Counted from the first letter of the stretch, positions 1 through 11,592 are shown. The stretch: 64,000 nucleotides of DNA from Aphrocallistes beatrix (GCA_963281255.1 OY725495.1:1240001-1304000); one strand, 5' to 3'. Program-made: numbers and translations. The notes: a model not told the origin generated them from the letters alone.

Positions 1-312
1 CTTACTTTACCGTCTTCTTCTCTTAATTATTATGTGGAATCTGCTTTTTGTGCCCTTGAAGCTAGTGAAACTGAAATTGTCCAAACTGCATTTCCTTGGA
101 AAACAGTAAGCTTGAGATTATTACAGGAAATCTCACAAACCTGGGATAGTGCATTTGCATGCATCTCACACACACCACAAGTCCGAAAAACTGTCAACAG
201 AATTATTGCCAACATTTATTACAACAACTTGCGTAAATGCATTAATGAGAGCATACGGAAAGACCAAGTAGCAGCGTTCAAATCGGTAAAACGTCAAAAA
301 GTTACTCAATAA
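1..312 (+). CDS. C-terminal coding exon of an unidentified gene (possibly COG2-like)
   Basis: Frame 1 is open from the window edge to TAA at 310-312, giving 103 residues. Composition is ordinary protein-like, with amphipathic stretches such as LRLLQEISQTWDSAF and VRKTVNRIIANIYYNNL, and it ends in a basic tail. No start is needed because the frame enters from outside. An AATAAA at 479-484, about 170 nt after the stop, fits a terminal exon with a poly(A) signal. The segment PSSSLNYYVESAF recalls, from memory only, the region near the C terminus of the Golgi tether subunit COG2. That is weak and no symbol is given. It is on the same strand as the G-alpha gene but about 12.6 kb upstream, so it is probably a different gene. 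Confidence 0.5.
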   Translation, partial: LTLPSSSLNYYVESAFCALEASETEIVQTAFPWKTVSLRLLQEISQTWDSAFACISHTPQVRKTVNRIIANIYYNNLRKCINESIRKDQVAAFKSVKRQKVTQ

Positions 313-548
313 CATATATGTATGAATAATCCAGTCGTTATTCGATTTGTTAGTCGATAATATTTTGTATTGATTCATACAGCAAATCAATCAATCTTAT
401 TTATCATTCAATGAAATATTCAGTAATTCTTTAACGTTGAGTCACTAATTTAGGTTTAAATAGGAAGTTTAATGAAGTAAATAAAGTGGCCTGCTATTTT
501 ATATTCCATTTCGGGAACTTAGCAGGCCGTGTATTTAGTAGGCCATGG
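313..548. other. 3' flank with candidate poly(A) signal
   Basis: AT-rich non-coding sequence after the stop codon. The only recognisable element is AATAAA at 479-484. Confidence 0.4.
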
Positions 549-825
549 TAGTGCCCTTAAACCGTCCTTGAAAATCACTAAATTTGTGACAAAATTAACC
601 TATTGCGTAATCATATGATGACTAGTCAAAATTTTAACAACGGATATGGGTATGGTGACACTATTTGTACATGCTGGCAAATTTTTACTTTTTTTTAACA
701 TTCCTTAGCTCTATTGTGCGTGGTTATGATTTAAGGGAGCTCATGTATTAGTTCAACCATCTTCTACCGCATCCCGAGTCTAAAATCGGAAAGTTACTGT
801 GAGGCCTTATATGTAGTAGGCTATG
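549..825. mobile_element. Fragment of the palindromic P-type MITE family
   Basis: Matches the right arm of the full copy at 3810-4812. It starts near the middle (GTGCCCTTAAACC) and ends with the terminal inverted repeat GTAGGCTATG. The left arm is missing. Confidence 0.7.
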
Positions 826-837
826 CATATATATATG

Positions 838-877
838 CACATTAATCGAGTTTACTAGTAAGGATACCACTCAAAAA
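838..877 (-). mobile_element. 5' tip of a Helitron-like element
   Basis: Contains ACATTAATCGAG followed by AGTAAGGAT, the reverse complement of the family's 5' end. Only the tip is present. Confidence 0.55.
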
Positions 878-1845
878 CCCTTAAAATCTCCCCTGTCTCC
901 CAAAAAAGCAAATTCTTTGGTTCACGAATTAAAAACTATTCTTCCTTTAGAGCCAAATTAATATTCGACCTTACTCCAGTTTAAACAATTCGGCCTTATT
1001 CCACTTTTGAAAATTCGGCCTAATCCGTTTTCCCCATACTATTATTTGTATGTGCTAAAACTCTAATAGTGCTTACAGTAATCAAATTTTATCAAGCAAT
1101 GACTATGAGTAGAATCAATAAGATTGGATTTTTGTTTGGGATTTTGCTTTATAACTAACAAAACCTCGCTCTTAAAATAGCAATGTCTAATATCGACTGG
1201 GTAAGATAGTAAGATTAAAAAGGAAGTAGGCAGATCGCGATATCATTGCACAATCATTTGTAATGCGTTATATTGCATCAGTCAGTATAGCAACATTTTC
1301 CTATATACTTGTAACACTACCCCATATACCATATACTTTTAATATTAAAATCGCTGTAACTTGATTGAAACTCAACCGATTCGGCTTCTCTTTCGCTCTT
1401 TCAGCTTCCTGAAATTCTATCAATACGTAAACAGGTATTATGGTAATTCTGAAAAAAAGTGAGTTCCGGGTATATAATATTTCAAAAATTTGTATTAAAA
1501 ATATTTTGCGCAATGAATATTGTCCATTTCTAAACTAGAAAATGTGGCAGATTTCATAGATACAAACCGGTTTAAAGTTACTAAATTATCTTAGTCAAAT
1601 CAATCAAATCAAATTTACCGTTGCAATAATATTTAGTAATGTGAAATTTGTGGATTCAAATTGACCTTACATTCAGGATTAGTTGACTTAATACGGAGTA
1701 AATTCTATTTATCATGAATCTAAATTTTCTCATACAGTTCTGATTTCATTAATGTAACTTCAGACAAATGGCAATTCGGCATACTTAGTTGAGAACAAGA
1801 AAGCGACATATTGTTTCTCTAATATCACCAAGCACCCACTTAGTA
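878..1845. other. No gene recognised
   Basis: AT-rich sequence without a supported reading frame. Around 960-1020 the short motif ATTCGGCC recurs two or three times with spacing near 30-40 bases. Nothing else stands out. Confidence 0.3.
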
Positions 1846-2440
1846 ACGCTGCGGACACACAGTGTCCGCAAGCTGCGAAGCAAGCAAGCGAAGCGCGCTT
1901 GTATATACATATATGTGTAAACGTTAATCGAGTATTAATAGTAACAAGCGCGCTTCGCTTGCTTGCGCTGCGCGGCTGGCGGACACTTCGTGTCCGCCGG
2001 AGGCTCCCTTCGGTTGCCTGAGGTCACATTGGTTAATTATAAGGGAGATAGCATCTATAAATATGTCTGTCCAACTGTTATAATCGATATCACTCGAAAA
2101 ATCACCAAATTTGACAATATTAAATTTTTTTGATGAGTAATGATGACGTCATAACAAAGTGATGAGTCATCATTTTTTGATGATAGTTGCAGCCTTCTAT
2201 CTCCTATAATGGATGAGTTATGCTCGAATAACTGTGTTGCTTAACTTTTAAAAATGTGACAATGACGTCATAATTCCATGATGAGTCGACATTTTGCTCC
2301 GAGCTCAGAACTTACTGGAGCCATAGCCAAAAAACTCCCACGTGCCAAAAATCAGCTTTCTGCGCCTCGCAGTTTCTTCAATCAATTCGTTACAGATATA
2401 TATATATACACAAACATTAATCGAGTTTTAATAGTAAGGA
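1846..2440 (-). mobile_element. Helitron-like copies, tandem (fragment plus full-length)
   Basis: A + strand 3' fragment ends CGCGCTTG at 1901. It is followed by an isolated 5' tip (1902-1943), then a full minus-strand copy at 1945-2440. The full copy reads, on +, CAAGCGCGCTTCG, the hairpin around GGACACTTCGTGTCC, TGACGTCAT (about 2144 and 2263), ATTCGTTACAGA, (TA)n, and finally TAGTAAGGA. No reading frame of its own is present, so it is non-autonomous. Confidence 0.75.
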
Positions 2441-2547
2441 TTATTTTCTGTATTTCAGCTTCCATGATCCACTATCACACATGTCAAAATTGTCATAACT
2501 CTTTATGAAATAATCCAAATGTGAATTTATTTTGATTATTATTCAAA

Positions 2548-3060
2548 CAAGCGCGCTTCGCTTGCTTGCGCTGCGCGGTTGGCGGATACAAATTGTCCGC
2601 CAGAGGCTCCCTTCGGTCATCTGGGGTCACATTAATTAATTATATGGGAGATAACATCTCTAAATACATCTTTCTTGACTGTCATAATCGAAATCGCACA
2701 GAAAATCACCAAATCTGTCAATTTTTAAATTTTGATGCGTAATGATGACGTCATAACAAAGTGATGAGTCCTCATTTTTTCATGATAGTTGTATCACATG
2801 TGAGGTATATTAATATACCGGTACACATCCTATTAAAAGTTCAGCCTTCAATCACTTTAAAATGGCTGAGTTATGGTCGAAAAACTGAAATTTCTAATTA
2901 TAAAAAAAGGTGACAATGATGTCATAATTCCATGATGAATCGACATTTTCGTCTGAACTCAGAACTTAGCGGAGCAATAGCCAAAGGACTCCCGCAAGCC
3001 AAAATTCAGCTTTCTGTGCCTGGCTGTTTCTTTAATCAATTTGTTACAGATATATATATA
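2548..3060 (-). mobile_element. Helitron-like copy, 5' end replaced by a TA-inserted MITE
   Basis: Begins CAAGCGCGCTTCG and runs to GTTACAGATATATATATA, where a pogo-type MITE begins at 3061. The expected 5' tip is not found beyond that MITE. Confidence 0.75.
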
Positions 3061-3396
3061 CAGTCGAGCCTGCTATAACGGCCACTCTATATAACGGTCG
3101 CCTGTCTATAGCGGTCACCAATGAACAGTCCCGTCCGAAATTCCATAATGTTCAACCTGTGTATAACGGTCACCTGCTCAACGCGGGCAGCGGCCATCCG
3201 TTTGTAGTCCCTTACTGACCCTAAAACTGTGTATAACGGCCATCACCTGTCTATAACGGCCATCTCCTGTCTATAACGGCCATCCTTTTTCACCCTTTTA
3301 TGTGTTTATTACAGGACCTGTTACGAACGATAAGCAAGTTTCATGTAATTACTTCAAGTAATGGATTTCTAAAAACTTGATATTCCTTAAGATTAT
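3061..3396. mobile_element. Pogo-type MITE, truncated at its right end
   Basis: Starts CAGTCGAGCCTGCTATAACG next to TA and contains repeated TATAACGGCCAT motifs. It matches the complete copy at 10645-11089 up to ACTTGATATTC and then diverges, so the right terminal repeat is lost. Confidence 0.65.
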
Positions 3397-3809
3397 AATA
3401 GATTATATATCTTCACTAGTTTTTAAGATATGACATCGGCCTCTTTCGGGACCATTGAGAGATATTATGCCCGAACTTTACGTATAATAAGCGATATCCC
3501 ACGAACCAATGGTCGGATCTGAAACTATTCTTTTTGAAAATGAAAAGAATTTTATTTCTGATCCAATTATCGCAGAATATCTGATATCAAACTGGCGATT
3601 TCCCGGGCATTATCTAAATGAACTCCATTATAGAGCTATTTTAATTGGATTTTATTTGGCCTTTCTTCTAAATCTTTGTGTTGTATAATCCAAGGGGCCA
3701 AAACAATGTTAAGGTCCATATCATTAAAAAAATATCAAACAAGTTAAAAACTAATTGATGAATGGTTCAAAAACCTCCAATAATTTTTCAATTTTTAGCA
3801 ACGCTAAAC
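3397..3809. other. No gene recognised
   Basis: AT-rich sequence between two mobile elements. The last seven bases (GCTAAAC) are the left target duplication of the next element. Confidence 0.3.
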
Positions 3810-4812
3810 CATAGCCTACTATAATAAGGCCTCAGAGTAACTTGCGAATTTGGCACTAGGGATGCAGTAGAAGATGGTTGAAGAAATACATGAGCTGCCT
3901 TAAATCATTAACAAAGAACAATAGAGCTTAGGAATGTATTACCAGCATATATAAATATGGTGTCAAAGCACCCATATCCGTTGTTAAAAACTAGATTAGT
4001 CATCAAATGATTGCGCAACAGGTTATATTTGGGTCAAATTTAGTGATTTTCAGAGGTCGTTTAAGGGCACTTCTAAGTGTTTTTATTATAAAGTTTTTCA
4101 CATAGAACTGAGAAGTGAATGTGTTAATACTAAAAATTTGGAATTTTTTCATGTAATGTTCTTACATTCCAGTGTTGCCATGGAAACGTGTTTTGATAGC
4201 AAATAGGCTACTTCCTATTAAGCTATAATACAATTTCTATGTCTTAATTCAATAATGTTATTAGACAATTTATCATATTAGTCACATTTGGTAATTTGTC
4301 GAATATCTCGTAAACCATTGAATTTAGACACAGAAATTGTATTATAGCTAAATAGGAAGTAGCCTATTTGCTATTAAATGGGATTAAATTTGAATGTCTA
4401 GCTATCGCTGTTTTCAAGATATAGCCCCAACTGGCCGAAACACGTTTCCATAGCAACACTGGAATGTAAGAACATTCCATGAAAAAATTCCAAATTTTTA
4501 GTATTAACACATTCACTTCTCAGTTCTATGCAAAAAACCTTATAATAAAAACACTTAGAAGTGCCCTTAAACGGCCTCTGAAAATCACTAAATTTGACCC
4601 AAATATAACCTGTTGCGCAATCATTTGATGACTAATCTAAATTTTAACAACGGATATGGGTGCTTTGACACCATATTTATATATGCTGGTAATACATTAC
4701 TAAGCTCGATTGTGCTTTGTTAATGATTTAAGGCAGCTTATGTATTTCTTCATCCATCTTCTACCGCATCCCTGGTTAAGTTACTCTTAGGCCTTATATA
4801 TAGTAGGCTATG
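3810..4812. mobile_element. Palindromic 1-kb MITE of the P-element type
   Basis: A 1003-bp near-palindrome with ends CATAGCCTAC and GTAGGCTATG. Its arms of 400-500 bp are inverted copies of one another; the left arm lacks about 90 bp near the centre. It is flanked by the 7-bp duplication GCTAAAC (3803-3809 and 4813-4819). It has no coding frame. The terminal repeats, including the subterminal GGGATGC motif, resemble those of the P element at 43107-45869, which suggests P-type mobilisation. Confidence 0.85.
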
Positions 4813-4819
4813 GCTAAAC

Positions 4820-5072
4820 TTTAGGGGTTTAACTCATAAAAATCAAAATAAATACCGTCCAACAGTACTATCAGATGGTAAACCGCTCAGTAACACTTTG
4901 GAATTAACAAAAAAAAATTTTTCCCGCTTTTTTTACGCCAGGCAAAGTTTGTCGAGGGCGGTATCCTTAACTATTATACGTAATATAGTATCGTATTTAG
5001 TAAATTCATTCCGTTCCACGAGGTTTATACGAGAATTGTTCACAATATAAAATATAAATTATGGCGTGCGTT
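4820..5072. other. No gene recognised
   Basis: AT-rich sequence between repeats. Confidence 0.3.
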
Positions 5073-5354
5073 GAGGTTGGCCTTTCCTATGGGCATTTGT
5101 TTTTTATCAAAAATTTGCCAAAGGCCTTTTTAATCATTTATAGATCCCTGAAGGGGTTCTAAACATTAATCTCGATTTTTAGAATTTCAATACTAATATT
5201 TCGCCACTTAGAGCCACTTGTACCACCTGGTGTCGCCCAAAAAAGGACACATTTTTGAACCGAAATGTCTCATATCCATAACTTCTTTGAACCATGTCAG
5301 ATCATCATCTTAATGCTAAATTCGTCCTCAGCACTAAATTTCCAGCAATTTGAA

Positions 5355-5485
5355 ATATATATTGGACACATTTAGAGAAATTCTTTGGCTGCAGGTTCCT
5401 AGCAACGGCCAGGAATGTGAAAAAATTACTGGCCGTTGCTATGCACGGACATCCAAAGAAATCTCCAAATATGGTCAATATATAT
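5355..5485. repeat. Hairpin cassette (CCTAGCAACGGCC family), copy 1
   Basis: A palindrome of about 130 bp: ATTGGACACATTT on the left and AAATATGGTCAAT on the right surround an inner stem CCTAGCAACGGCCAGGAAT, imperfect on the right arm of this copy. Flanks are (TA)-rich. Related copies are near 7991, 10023 and 11467. Confidence 0.7.
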
Positions 5486-6019
5486 GTCTTGGGGAAGCTT
5501 CAAATTTGGTGGAATTCCCCGTTCCCCCAGGGTAATTTGAAGTTCCCCCAGGGGAAATTCAAATTGGAAATTCTCTCAGTACAATTTCCAATTCGAGTTT
5601 CCCCTAGTGAGAACTCTAATTATAATTTGCCCTGGGGGAATTTAAATTTCTAAAGACTAGATTTTGCCGTACAAAAGATTGGAGTTTCCCCTAGTGGAAA
5701 TTTAAATTCCCCTAGTGGGAACTCTGATTATAATTTGCCCTGGGGGTATTTAAAATCAAATGACTAAATTTTGCCGTTTACAATTGGGTGTCCCACTGGT
5801 GAAACTTTAAATTGCCCCTAATTAGAGTTCCCACTAGGGAAATTTAAAGTTCCAAATTTAAATTCCCCCAGGGCAAATTATAATTAGAGTTCCCATTAGG
5901 GAGATTTAAATTTCCACTAGGAGAAACTCCAATTGAAATTCCCCCCAGTGGAAACTCCAATTTTAATTTCCACTAGGGGAATTTAAAATTCCACCAAATT
6001 TGAAGCTTCCCCATGACAT
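5484..6019. mobile_element. Palindromic element built from GGGGAA/TTCCCC sub-repeats
   Basis: Terminal inverted repeats ATGTC(T/A)TGGGGAAGCTTC, continuing to GGTGGAATT. The inside is a chain of inverted CCCCTAGTGG, CCCAGGGC and ATTATAATTTGCCC motifs. It sits in (TA)-rich sequence and has no coding frame. Confidence 0.65.
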
Positions 6020-6796
6020 ATATATATATCAAATTGCTGGAAATTTAGTGCTGAGCACGAATTTAGCATTAGAATGATGATCTGACATGGTTCAAAGAAG
6101 TTGTTGATCTGGGATTCCGGCGGAAACTATCGAATTTGGTTATTTTTGGGTGACCAGTCATCAATGACCAGTTTTTCACACTTTTGATGGTGAAAAATTT
6201 TTATATACCATATTTTGAAGTTAAGTACTGCTATAAGTTGTCGAATAAGGATATTTGCATGTTATTTAATATTACAAAGCAGTTATAACAAACGGAAATT
6301 GAGGGAAATGTATAAATATTTTCTAAATCCTATTTTCTGAGACTTTTTATCAGCAATTATAAAGGTGATAACTTTTTGTAAATTCAACATAGGAGCGAAA
6401 ACGGGAGTAGAACATAATGAACAGACAGATTTTTGATATTAGGAATAAAAAGAGAATTATGGAAAAAATAGTTTCAAAATTACTAAAAATATAATTCCTC
6501 GGTTGTTTTGCTGTGAATTTTTATTAATTTTCAAAATTTCAAAAATCTGTCTGTTCATTAGTTAGATCATCGATTTATGAATGAATTTGAAAAGTTTCTA
6601 AAGGATTGTAAGCATATTGTGTCCGATTTCTTCCTTGTAAAATGACCAAATTTTTTAAAAATTTTTTTATCTTTTGCAATATTTCAATTATTAATGCAGT
6701 TTTGCAGATAATTCTGCGATTCAAATCTGCACTGAAAAATTAATTGAATCAGTTGAAAAGGTCAAAAGTTAGCTCTTATAGGAAAGGCCAACCTTA

Positions 6797-7708
6797 ACTA
6801 GGGACGGGAGACTAGACGAGAAGATCGTTATATATAAAATACTACAGGCGTTCAATAAGTTCTGATCACTATGTCTTGTAGAGATACATTGAACTAGTTC
6901 CATAAATCGCTCCTAGATAATAGGAATTTGATCGTTTATCTACAAGTTAGTTTTTATTTCATTTCAATTAATCAATTATTTCCAAAGTTATCACGAATTA
7001 TCGTCATTTTCAGTATTCGTGGCCCTCGAATGATCAAAGTTATCACTTCCGAAAACACAATCGATTTAGTCATTAATTTTAGTCATTAATTTGCGTTCCA
7101 ATCAATTAACTCCTTACTTCTAGGTATTCGTGTTATTTTGCTTGACCCATTTGATCTCAACTTGTTTCTCATTGCGGCACACTTAAATATAACTTATAGG
7201 TTATATTCTACAAGCCTTTTTATCGTCAAGATCGAATAGGTAGCGACTCAATATGAATTTATCATTAGGTTCTACACTCGATCTCCTTGATCTACATGCT
7301 GATAATGGCTGAAGAACTCTATATTTTAAATTTTGCTCTTATTAAATTCAAGGCTAGTCACGCCTGCTATAGAATTGGCTAGTGGGTGAACCTAATGATT
7401 ATCATAAAAAATTAATTTCAGAAATATCAAAATCAGGTGAGATAAAAACTTTTCTTCCTCCTCAAAATTCCAAATAAAGTATATGATGACTATAAATTTC
7501 AACACACCTAATACAGGTTACTCCGCTTATCGGGACATTTGATCAAGGATATTTATTTTAAAAAATTTTCACTCTTCCCTTGACAACTGAGGAATGTTAT
7601 TATGAACCAAAACACCCAAAGTGGACCTTTTGGAGCTTTTAGTGTATAATAACAAATTTCAACATGTTATGCGCAGAATACGACACTTTTTTCTATAACT
7701 TCTTTTAA
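6797..7708. other. No gene recognised
   Basis: AT-rich sequence. A short inverted pair, ATTTATCATTAGGTTC near 7256 and GAACCTAATGATTATC near 7388, could mark a small decayed MITE. Confidence 0.3.
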
Positions 7709-7990
7709 GGTTGGCTTTTCCAATGAGAATATTGTTTTTTATCAAAAATTGCCAAAAGTCCTTTTTTATCATTTTTAAATCCCTAAAGGGGTTCGGAACA
7801 TTAATCTAACGATTTTTAGAATTTCAATGCCAATATTTCACCACTTAGAGCCACTTATACCACCTGGTGTCGCTCAAAATAGGACATATTTTTGAAGCAA
7901 AATGTCTCATATCTATAACTTCTTTTAATCATGCCAGATCATCATTTTAATGCTGAGTTCGTCCTCAGCACTAAATTTCCAGCAATTTGA

Positions 7991-8120
7991 TATATATATT
8001 GGACACATTTGGAGAAATCTTTGGCTACCGGTTCCTAGCAACGGCTAGGAATGTGAAACAATTCCTGGCCGTTGCTGGCACGGACAACCAAAAGATTCTC
8101 CAAATATCGTCATTTTATAT
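7991..8120. repeat. Hairpin cassette, copy 2
   Basis: Same design as 5355-5485: CCTAGCAACGGCTAGGAAT faces ATTCCTGGCCGTTGCTGG, inside ATTGGACACATTTGG arms. Confidence 0.65.
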
Positions 8121-8391
8121 ATCAAATTGCTGGAAATTCAATGCTGGACACGAATTTAAAATTCAATCTGACATGATTCAAAGAAGTTATTGATCTGGGA
8201 TTCGGGCGGATACTATCGGATGTGGTTATTTTTGGGTGGCGAGTCATCAATGACGAGTTTTTCACACTTTTGATGGTGAAAATTTTTGATATAACATATT
8301 TTGAAGCTAAGTACTGCCATAAGTTGTCGAATAAGGATATTTGCGTGCTATTTAATATTACAAAGCAGTTAAAACTAATAGAAGTTGAGGG

Positions 8392-9070
8392 TAGGGTTGC
8401 CAGATATCCGGGTTTGATCCGGACAGTCCGGGTTTCGAGCCATTTGTCCGGAGTCCGGGAATGGGATGAATTTGTCCGAGTTTGGAGAATTTTTAGTTCT
8501 GTCCGACTACTCACTACTCAGGACTGTCAATATATTCTATCCGTATCTAAGTTATTTAGTTAGCTATTGCTCTGCTGCAAACGTGTCACTCTCTAATATT
8601 TGAAGAAAGAGTGCAAGTTTGTGAAATTTGGATTATTACTGATTTGTAATGCTACCTTAGTGTACGTATACTACTGAGTACTGACCCTTAACTGCCTAAC
8701 ATGTTTCGTAATGAGTATACTTGGAATCTTCTTTTTGTTTCTGTGTTCAATGGCTTCAACGATGAATTATGATATGTAGATATGTAGTCACGTGGGTCAA
8801 GGGTCATTTTATGTGTCTTTGCAGCTCTGGTTTACAGTGAATTACCTATACATTCAAATTGTTATTTCAAATTTTATTCTCTAAGATTTTAGTTTACCCG
8901 CAATAACTAATAGACGAAATATAATTTGTTTTTCTTGATTATTTATGTATTCTGTATATTTTGACGATAAGTTATTGATACAAATTTAAAATTAGATAAC
9001 ATTACAATAAGCATTTTTTTAGAGAATAAATTATGTCCGGGTTTGGCCTTTTGAAAATCTGGCAACCCTA
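8392..9070. mobile_element. Non-autonomous hAT element with 8-bp target duplication
   Basis: Terminal inverted repeats TAGGGTTGCCAGAT and ATCTGGCAACCCTA. Exact 8-bp duplication GTTGAGGG at 8384-8391 and 9071-9078. The interior repeats GTCCGGG-type motifs near the left end and has no transposase. Eight-bp duplication plus this repeat type fits the hAT superfamily. Confidence 0.85.
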
Positions 9071-9085
9071 GTTGAGGGACATATG

Positions 9086-9827
9086 CAGGGTGGCTCATAA
9101 GTTCTGATACAAGCTTCATTATGTGTAAAATCATTTATATTCAAACTATCTTGGTTATTATGATCTTTAGAGAATGTTATTCGAATATTCTCAATGATTT
9201 TAATAAATTTATCAAGTCTAGGACCTGTAACTGTGTTTTGTATGATGAGTTTTATGGAGAAAAAATGTGTCCTGCACGCAGCGAAAATCGAGAATCAAGG
9301 TCTCAACTTCTGTAAAAATGTCTTTATAATCGATGTCCTATGGCGATTTAGCACCAGATACCTTTCATTCATCATGGAAATATTTCATAAACCCATTGAA
9401 TTCATTATCAGAAACGAGAGAAAGTTATTATTTCACGAGATCAAATTAGGTACATTTTGCAAAATCACCAAAATTCTGATCCAAATGGTTCTCAATATGT
9501 GCTGATATAAACATCCTATATTTCTACAAATTTAGAGTGTTCGAGGGAAATGTGAGAGCCAATTTTTCGTAGAATTTGAAGACTCTAGAAAGATAATTTG
9601 AAAAGCAGTGGGACCTGATACTGGATTTTCGCTGCGTGCCAGGACACATTTTTTCCCAATAAAAATCACCATACAAAACACAGTTCAGGTCTTAGACTGG
9701 AAAAGTCTTCTAAAATCATTGAGAATATTATATTTAGAATCTCTAAAGACCATAATAGCTAAGATTGTTTGAGTATAAGAAATTTTATACTTAATGAAGC
9801 TTGTCACAGAACTTATGAGCCACCCTG
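9086..9827. mobile_element. Palindromic mariner-type MITE (CAGGGTGGCTCATAAG)
   Basis: Ends CAGGGTGGCTCATAAGTTCTG and its inverse ending CCACCCTG. A TA follows on the right; the left flank is TG, probably a mutated TA. Long inverted arms include TGTGTCCTGCACGCAGCG. Related elements lie at 11593-12354, 24205-24390 and, decayed, 62580-63500. Confidence 0.8.
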
Positions 9828-10022
9828 TATAAATATTTTCTAAATCCTATTTTCTGAGACTTTTTTTTCAGCAATTATAGATGTAATAACTTTTGGTAAA
9901 TTCAACATAGAAGCGAAACTCAACGGTTTTGATAGATCAAGAATAGTAGAACAAAATGAAAACCATGCCAGATCATTATTTTAATGTTGATTTAGAGCTC
10001 AGCAATAAATTTCCAGCATTTT

Positions 10023-10141
10023 GATATATATTGGACACATTTATAGAAACTTTTGGCTGCCGGTTCCTAGCAACGGCCAGGAATGTGAAAAAAATTCCTG
10101 GCCGTTGCTAGGCACGGACAACCAATGGTTCAAATGGTTAA
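10023..10141. repeat. Hairpin cassette, copy 3 (near-perfect stem)
   Basis: CCTAGCAACGGCCAGGAAT and ATTCCTGGCCGTTGCTAGG form a 19-bp perfect stem around a short A-rich loop. The outer right arm is cut by the Helitron-like copy at 10142. Confidence 0.7.
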
Positions 10142-10644
10142 CAAGCGCGCTTCGCTCGCTTGCACTGCGGGGTTGGCGGACACTTTGTGTCCGCCGGAGA
10201 TCCCGTTTAGGCGCTTGGGGTCACATTGATTAATTATAAGGGAGATAACATCTCTAAATACGTCTGTCCTACTGTGATAATCGATTTCGCTCGAAAAATC
10301 ACCAAATTTGTCAATTTTTAAAATGTTGATGCGTAATGATGACGTCATAACAGAGTGATGTGTCATCATTTTTTTACTATAGTAGCATCATTATTGAGAT
10401 ATATTAATGTACACATTCTATTAAGGTCTCAGTCTTCTATCACTTAAAATGGCTGAGTTATTGTAGAAATACTGAAATTTCAACATAAAAATGGTGACAA
10501 TGGCTCCATAATTCCATGATGAGTCAACATTTTCGTCTGAGGTCAGAACTTGGTGGAGCCATAGCCAAAAAACTCCCACATGCCAAAAATCAGCTTTCTG
10601 CGCCTTGCAGTTTCTTCAATCAATTCGTTGCAGATAAATATATA
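10142..10644 (-). mobile_element. Helitron-like copy interrupted at its (TA) core
   Basis: Starts CAAGCGCGCTTCG and carries the hairpin GGCGGACACTTTGTGTCC and TGACGTCAT near 10340. It ends at GTTGCAGATAAATATATA, where a pogo-type MITE begins. Confidence 0.75.
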
Positions 10645-11089
10645 CAGTCGAACCTGCTATAACGGCCACGCTGTATAACGGTCACCTGTCTATAGCGGCC
10701 ACCATTGAACAGTCCCGTCCGAAATTCCATAATATTGACCCTGTGTATAGCGGTCACCTGCTCAACGCGGCCAGCGGCCACCCATTTGCAGTCCCTTACT
10801 GACCCAAAAACTGTGTATAACGGCCATTATCTGTCTATAATGGTCACTACCTGTCTATAACGACCATCACCTTTTTCACATTTTATGTGTTTATGACAGA
10901 ACCTGTTACGAACGATAAACAAGTTTCATTATATTACTTCAAGTAATAGATTTCTAAAAGCTTGATATTCATTTCACTACGTCGATACCTTTTGGGGATT
11001 AAGACAATCACCTGTATATAACGGCCACCTGTGTATAACGGCCAATCTTGTCCAATCCCTTGGGTGGCCGTTATATACAGATTCCACTG
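10645..11089. mobile_element. Pogo-type MITE, complete
   Basis: Terminal repeats CAGTCGAACCTGCTATA and its degenerate inverse ending GATTCCACTG, flanked by TA on both sides. The inside repeats TATAACGGCCAC. It shares sequence with 3061-3396 and 39245-39648. Confidence 0.75.
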
Positions 11090-11109
11090 TATATATAATT
11101 AAATATATA

Positions 11110-11463
11110 CAAGCGCGCTTCATTCGATTTTCCAGTGATGCAAATTCGACCTGTATATTCCGACATTTTTTTCGTCTATCAAATAATGTCGGATTATGGA
11201 GGTTATTTACCTCCATAATCCGACAAATTATTCGTCTATCAAAAAATGTCGGATTATGGAGTGGTTATTTTACCTCTTTGATCAGACAAATTATTCGTCT
11301 GTCAAATATTGTCGGATTTTGGAGGTTATTTTACCTCTATAATCCGACATTTTGCTGATTTTCCACAAATGTCGGATTATGGAGGTTATTCGATAATCCG
11401 ACAATTTGCTAATCCGACATTTTTTTCGTCTCCCATTGAATGTCGGATTATGGAGGTTCCACT
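11110..11463. repeat. Array of inverted ATGTCGGATTATGGAGG motifs (MITE-like)
   Basis: At least eight copies of TGTCGGATTATGGAGG or its inverse, ending with GAGGTTCCACTG next to TA. A 12-bp Helitron 3' tip (CAAGCGCGCTTC) lies at its left edge. The end motif CAGTGGAACCTCC is typical of TA-inserting MITEs. Confidence 0.55.
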
Positions 11464-11466
11464 GTA

Positions 11467-11592
11467 TATATATTGACCTTATTTGGAGGATATTTTGGTT
11501 GCCTTTTCCTAGCAACGGTCAGGAATGTGAAAAAATTCCTGGCCGTTGTTAGGCACGGTCAAACAAAAATGTTTCCAAATATGGTCAATATA
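11467..11592. repeat. Hairpin cassette, copy 4
   Basis: Inner stem CCTAGCAACGGTCAGGAAT against ATTCCTGGCCGTTGTTAGG, outer arms ATATTGACC / GGTCAATAT. A mariner MITE begins at the right edge. Confidence 0.65.

Larger units (their letters stand above)
5073..6796. repeat. Large foldback element with nested insertions, copy I
   Basis: Bounded by AGGTTGGCCTTTCCTAT on the left and its inverse near 6780-6796. The left arm (5073-5356) contains CACCTGGTGTCG and CAGCACTAAATTTCCAGC. The latter recurs inverted from 6026, but the right arm then diverges. The middle is occupied by a hairpin cassette (5355-5485) and a second palindromic element (5484-6019). No target duplication is clear. Confidence 0.55.

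Noticed and set aside
5491-6014. CRISPR-like array (regularly repeated palindromes)
   Set aside because: Units alternate in orientation and spacing varies. The sequence is eukaryotic with no cas genes; it is a foldback element.
8122-8514. 130-codon minus-strand frame
   Set aside because: It runs across the left end and target duplication of the hAT MITE at 8392, so it mixes two unrelated sequences.
11140-11463. Satellite array of ATGTCGGATTATGG
   Set aside because: Units are inverted and bounded by a MITE-type end at TA, so a MITE explains it better than a tandem satellite.
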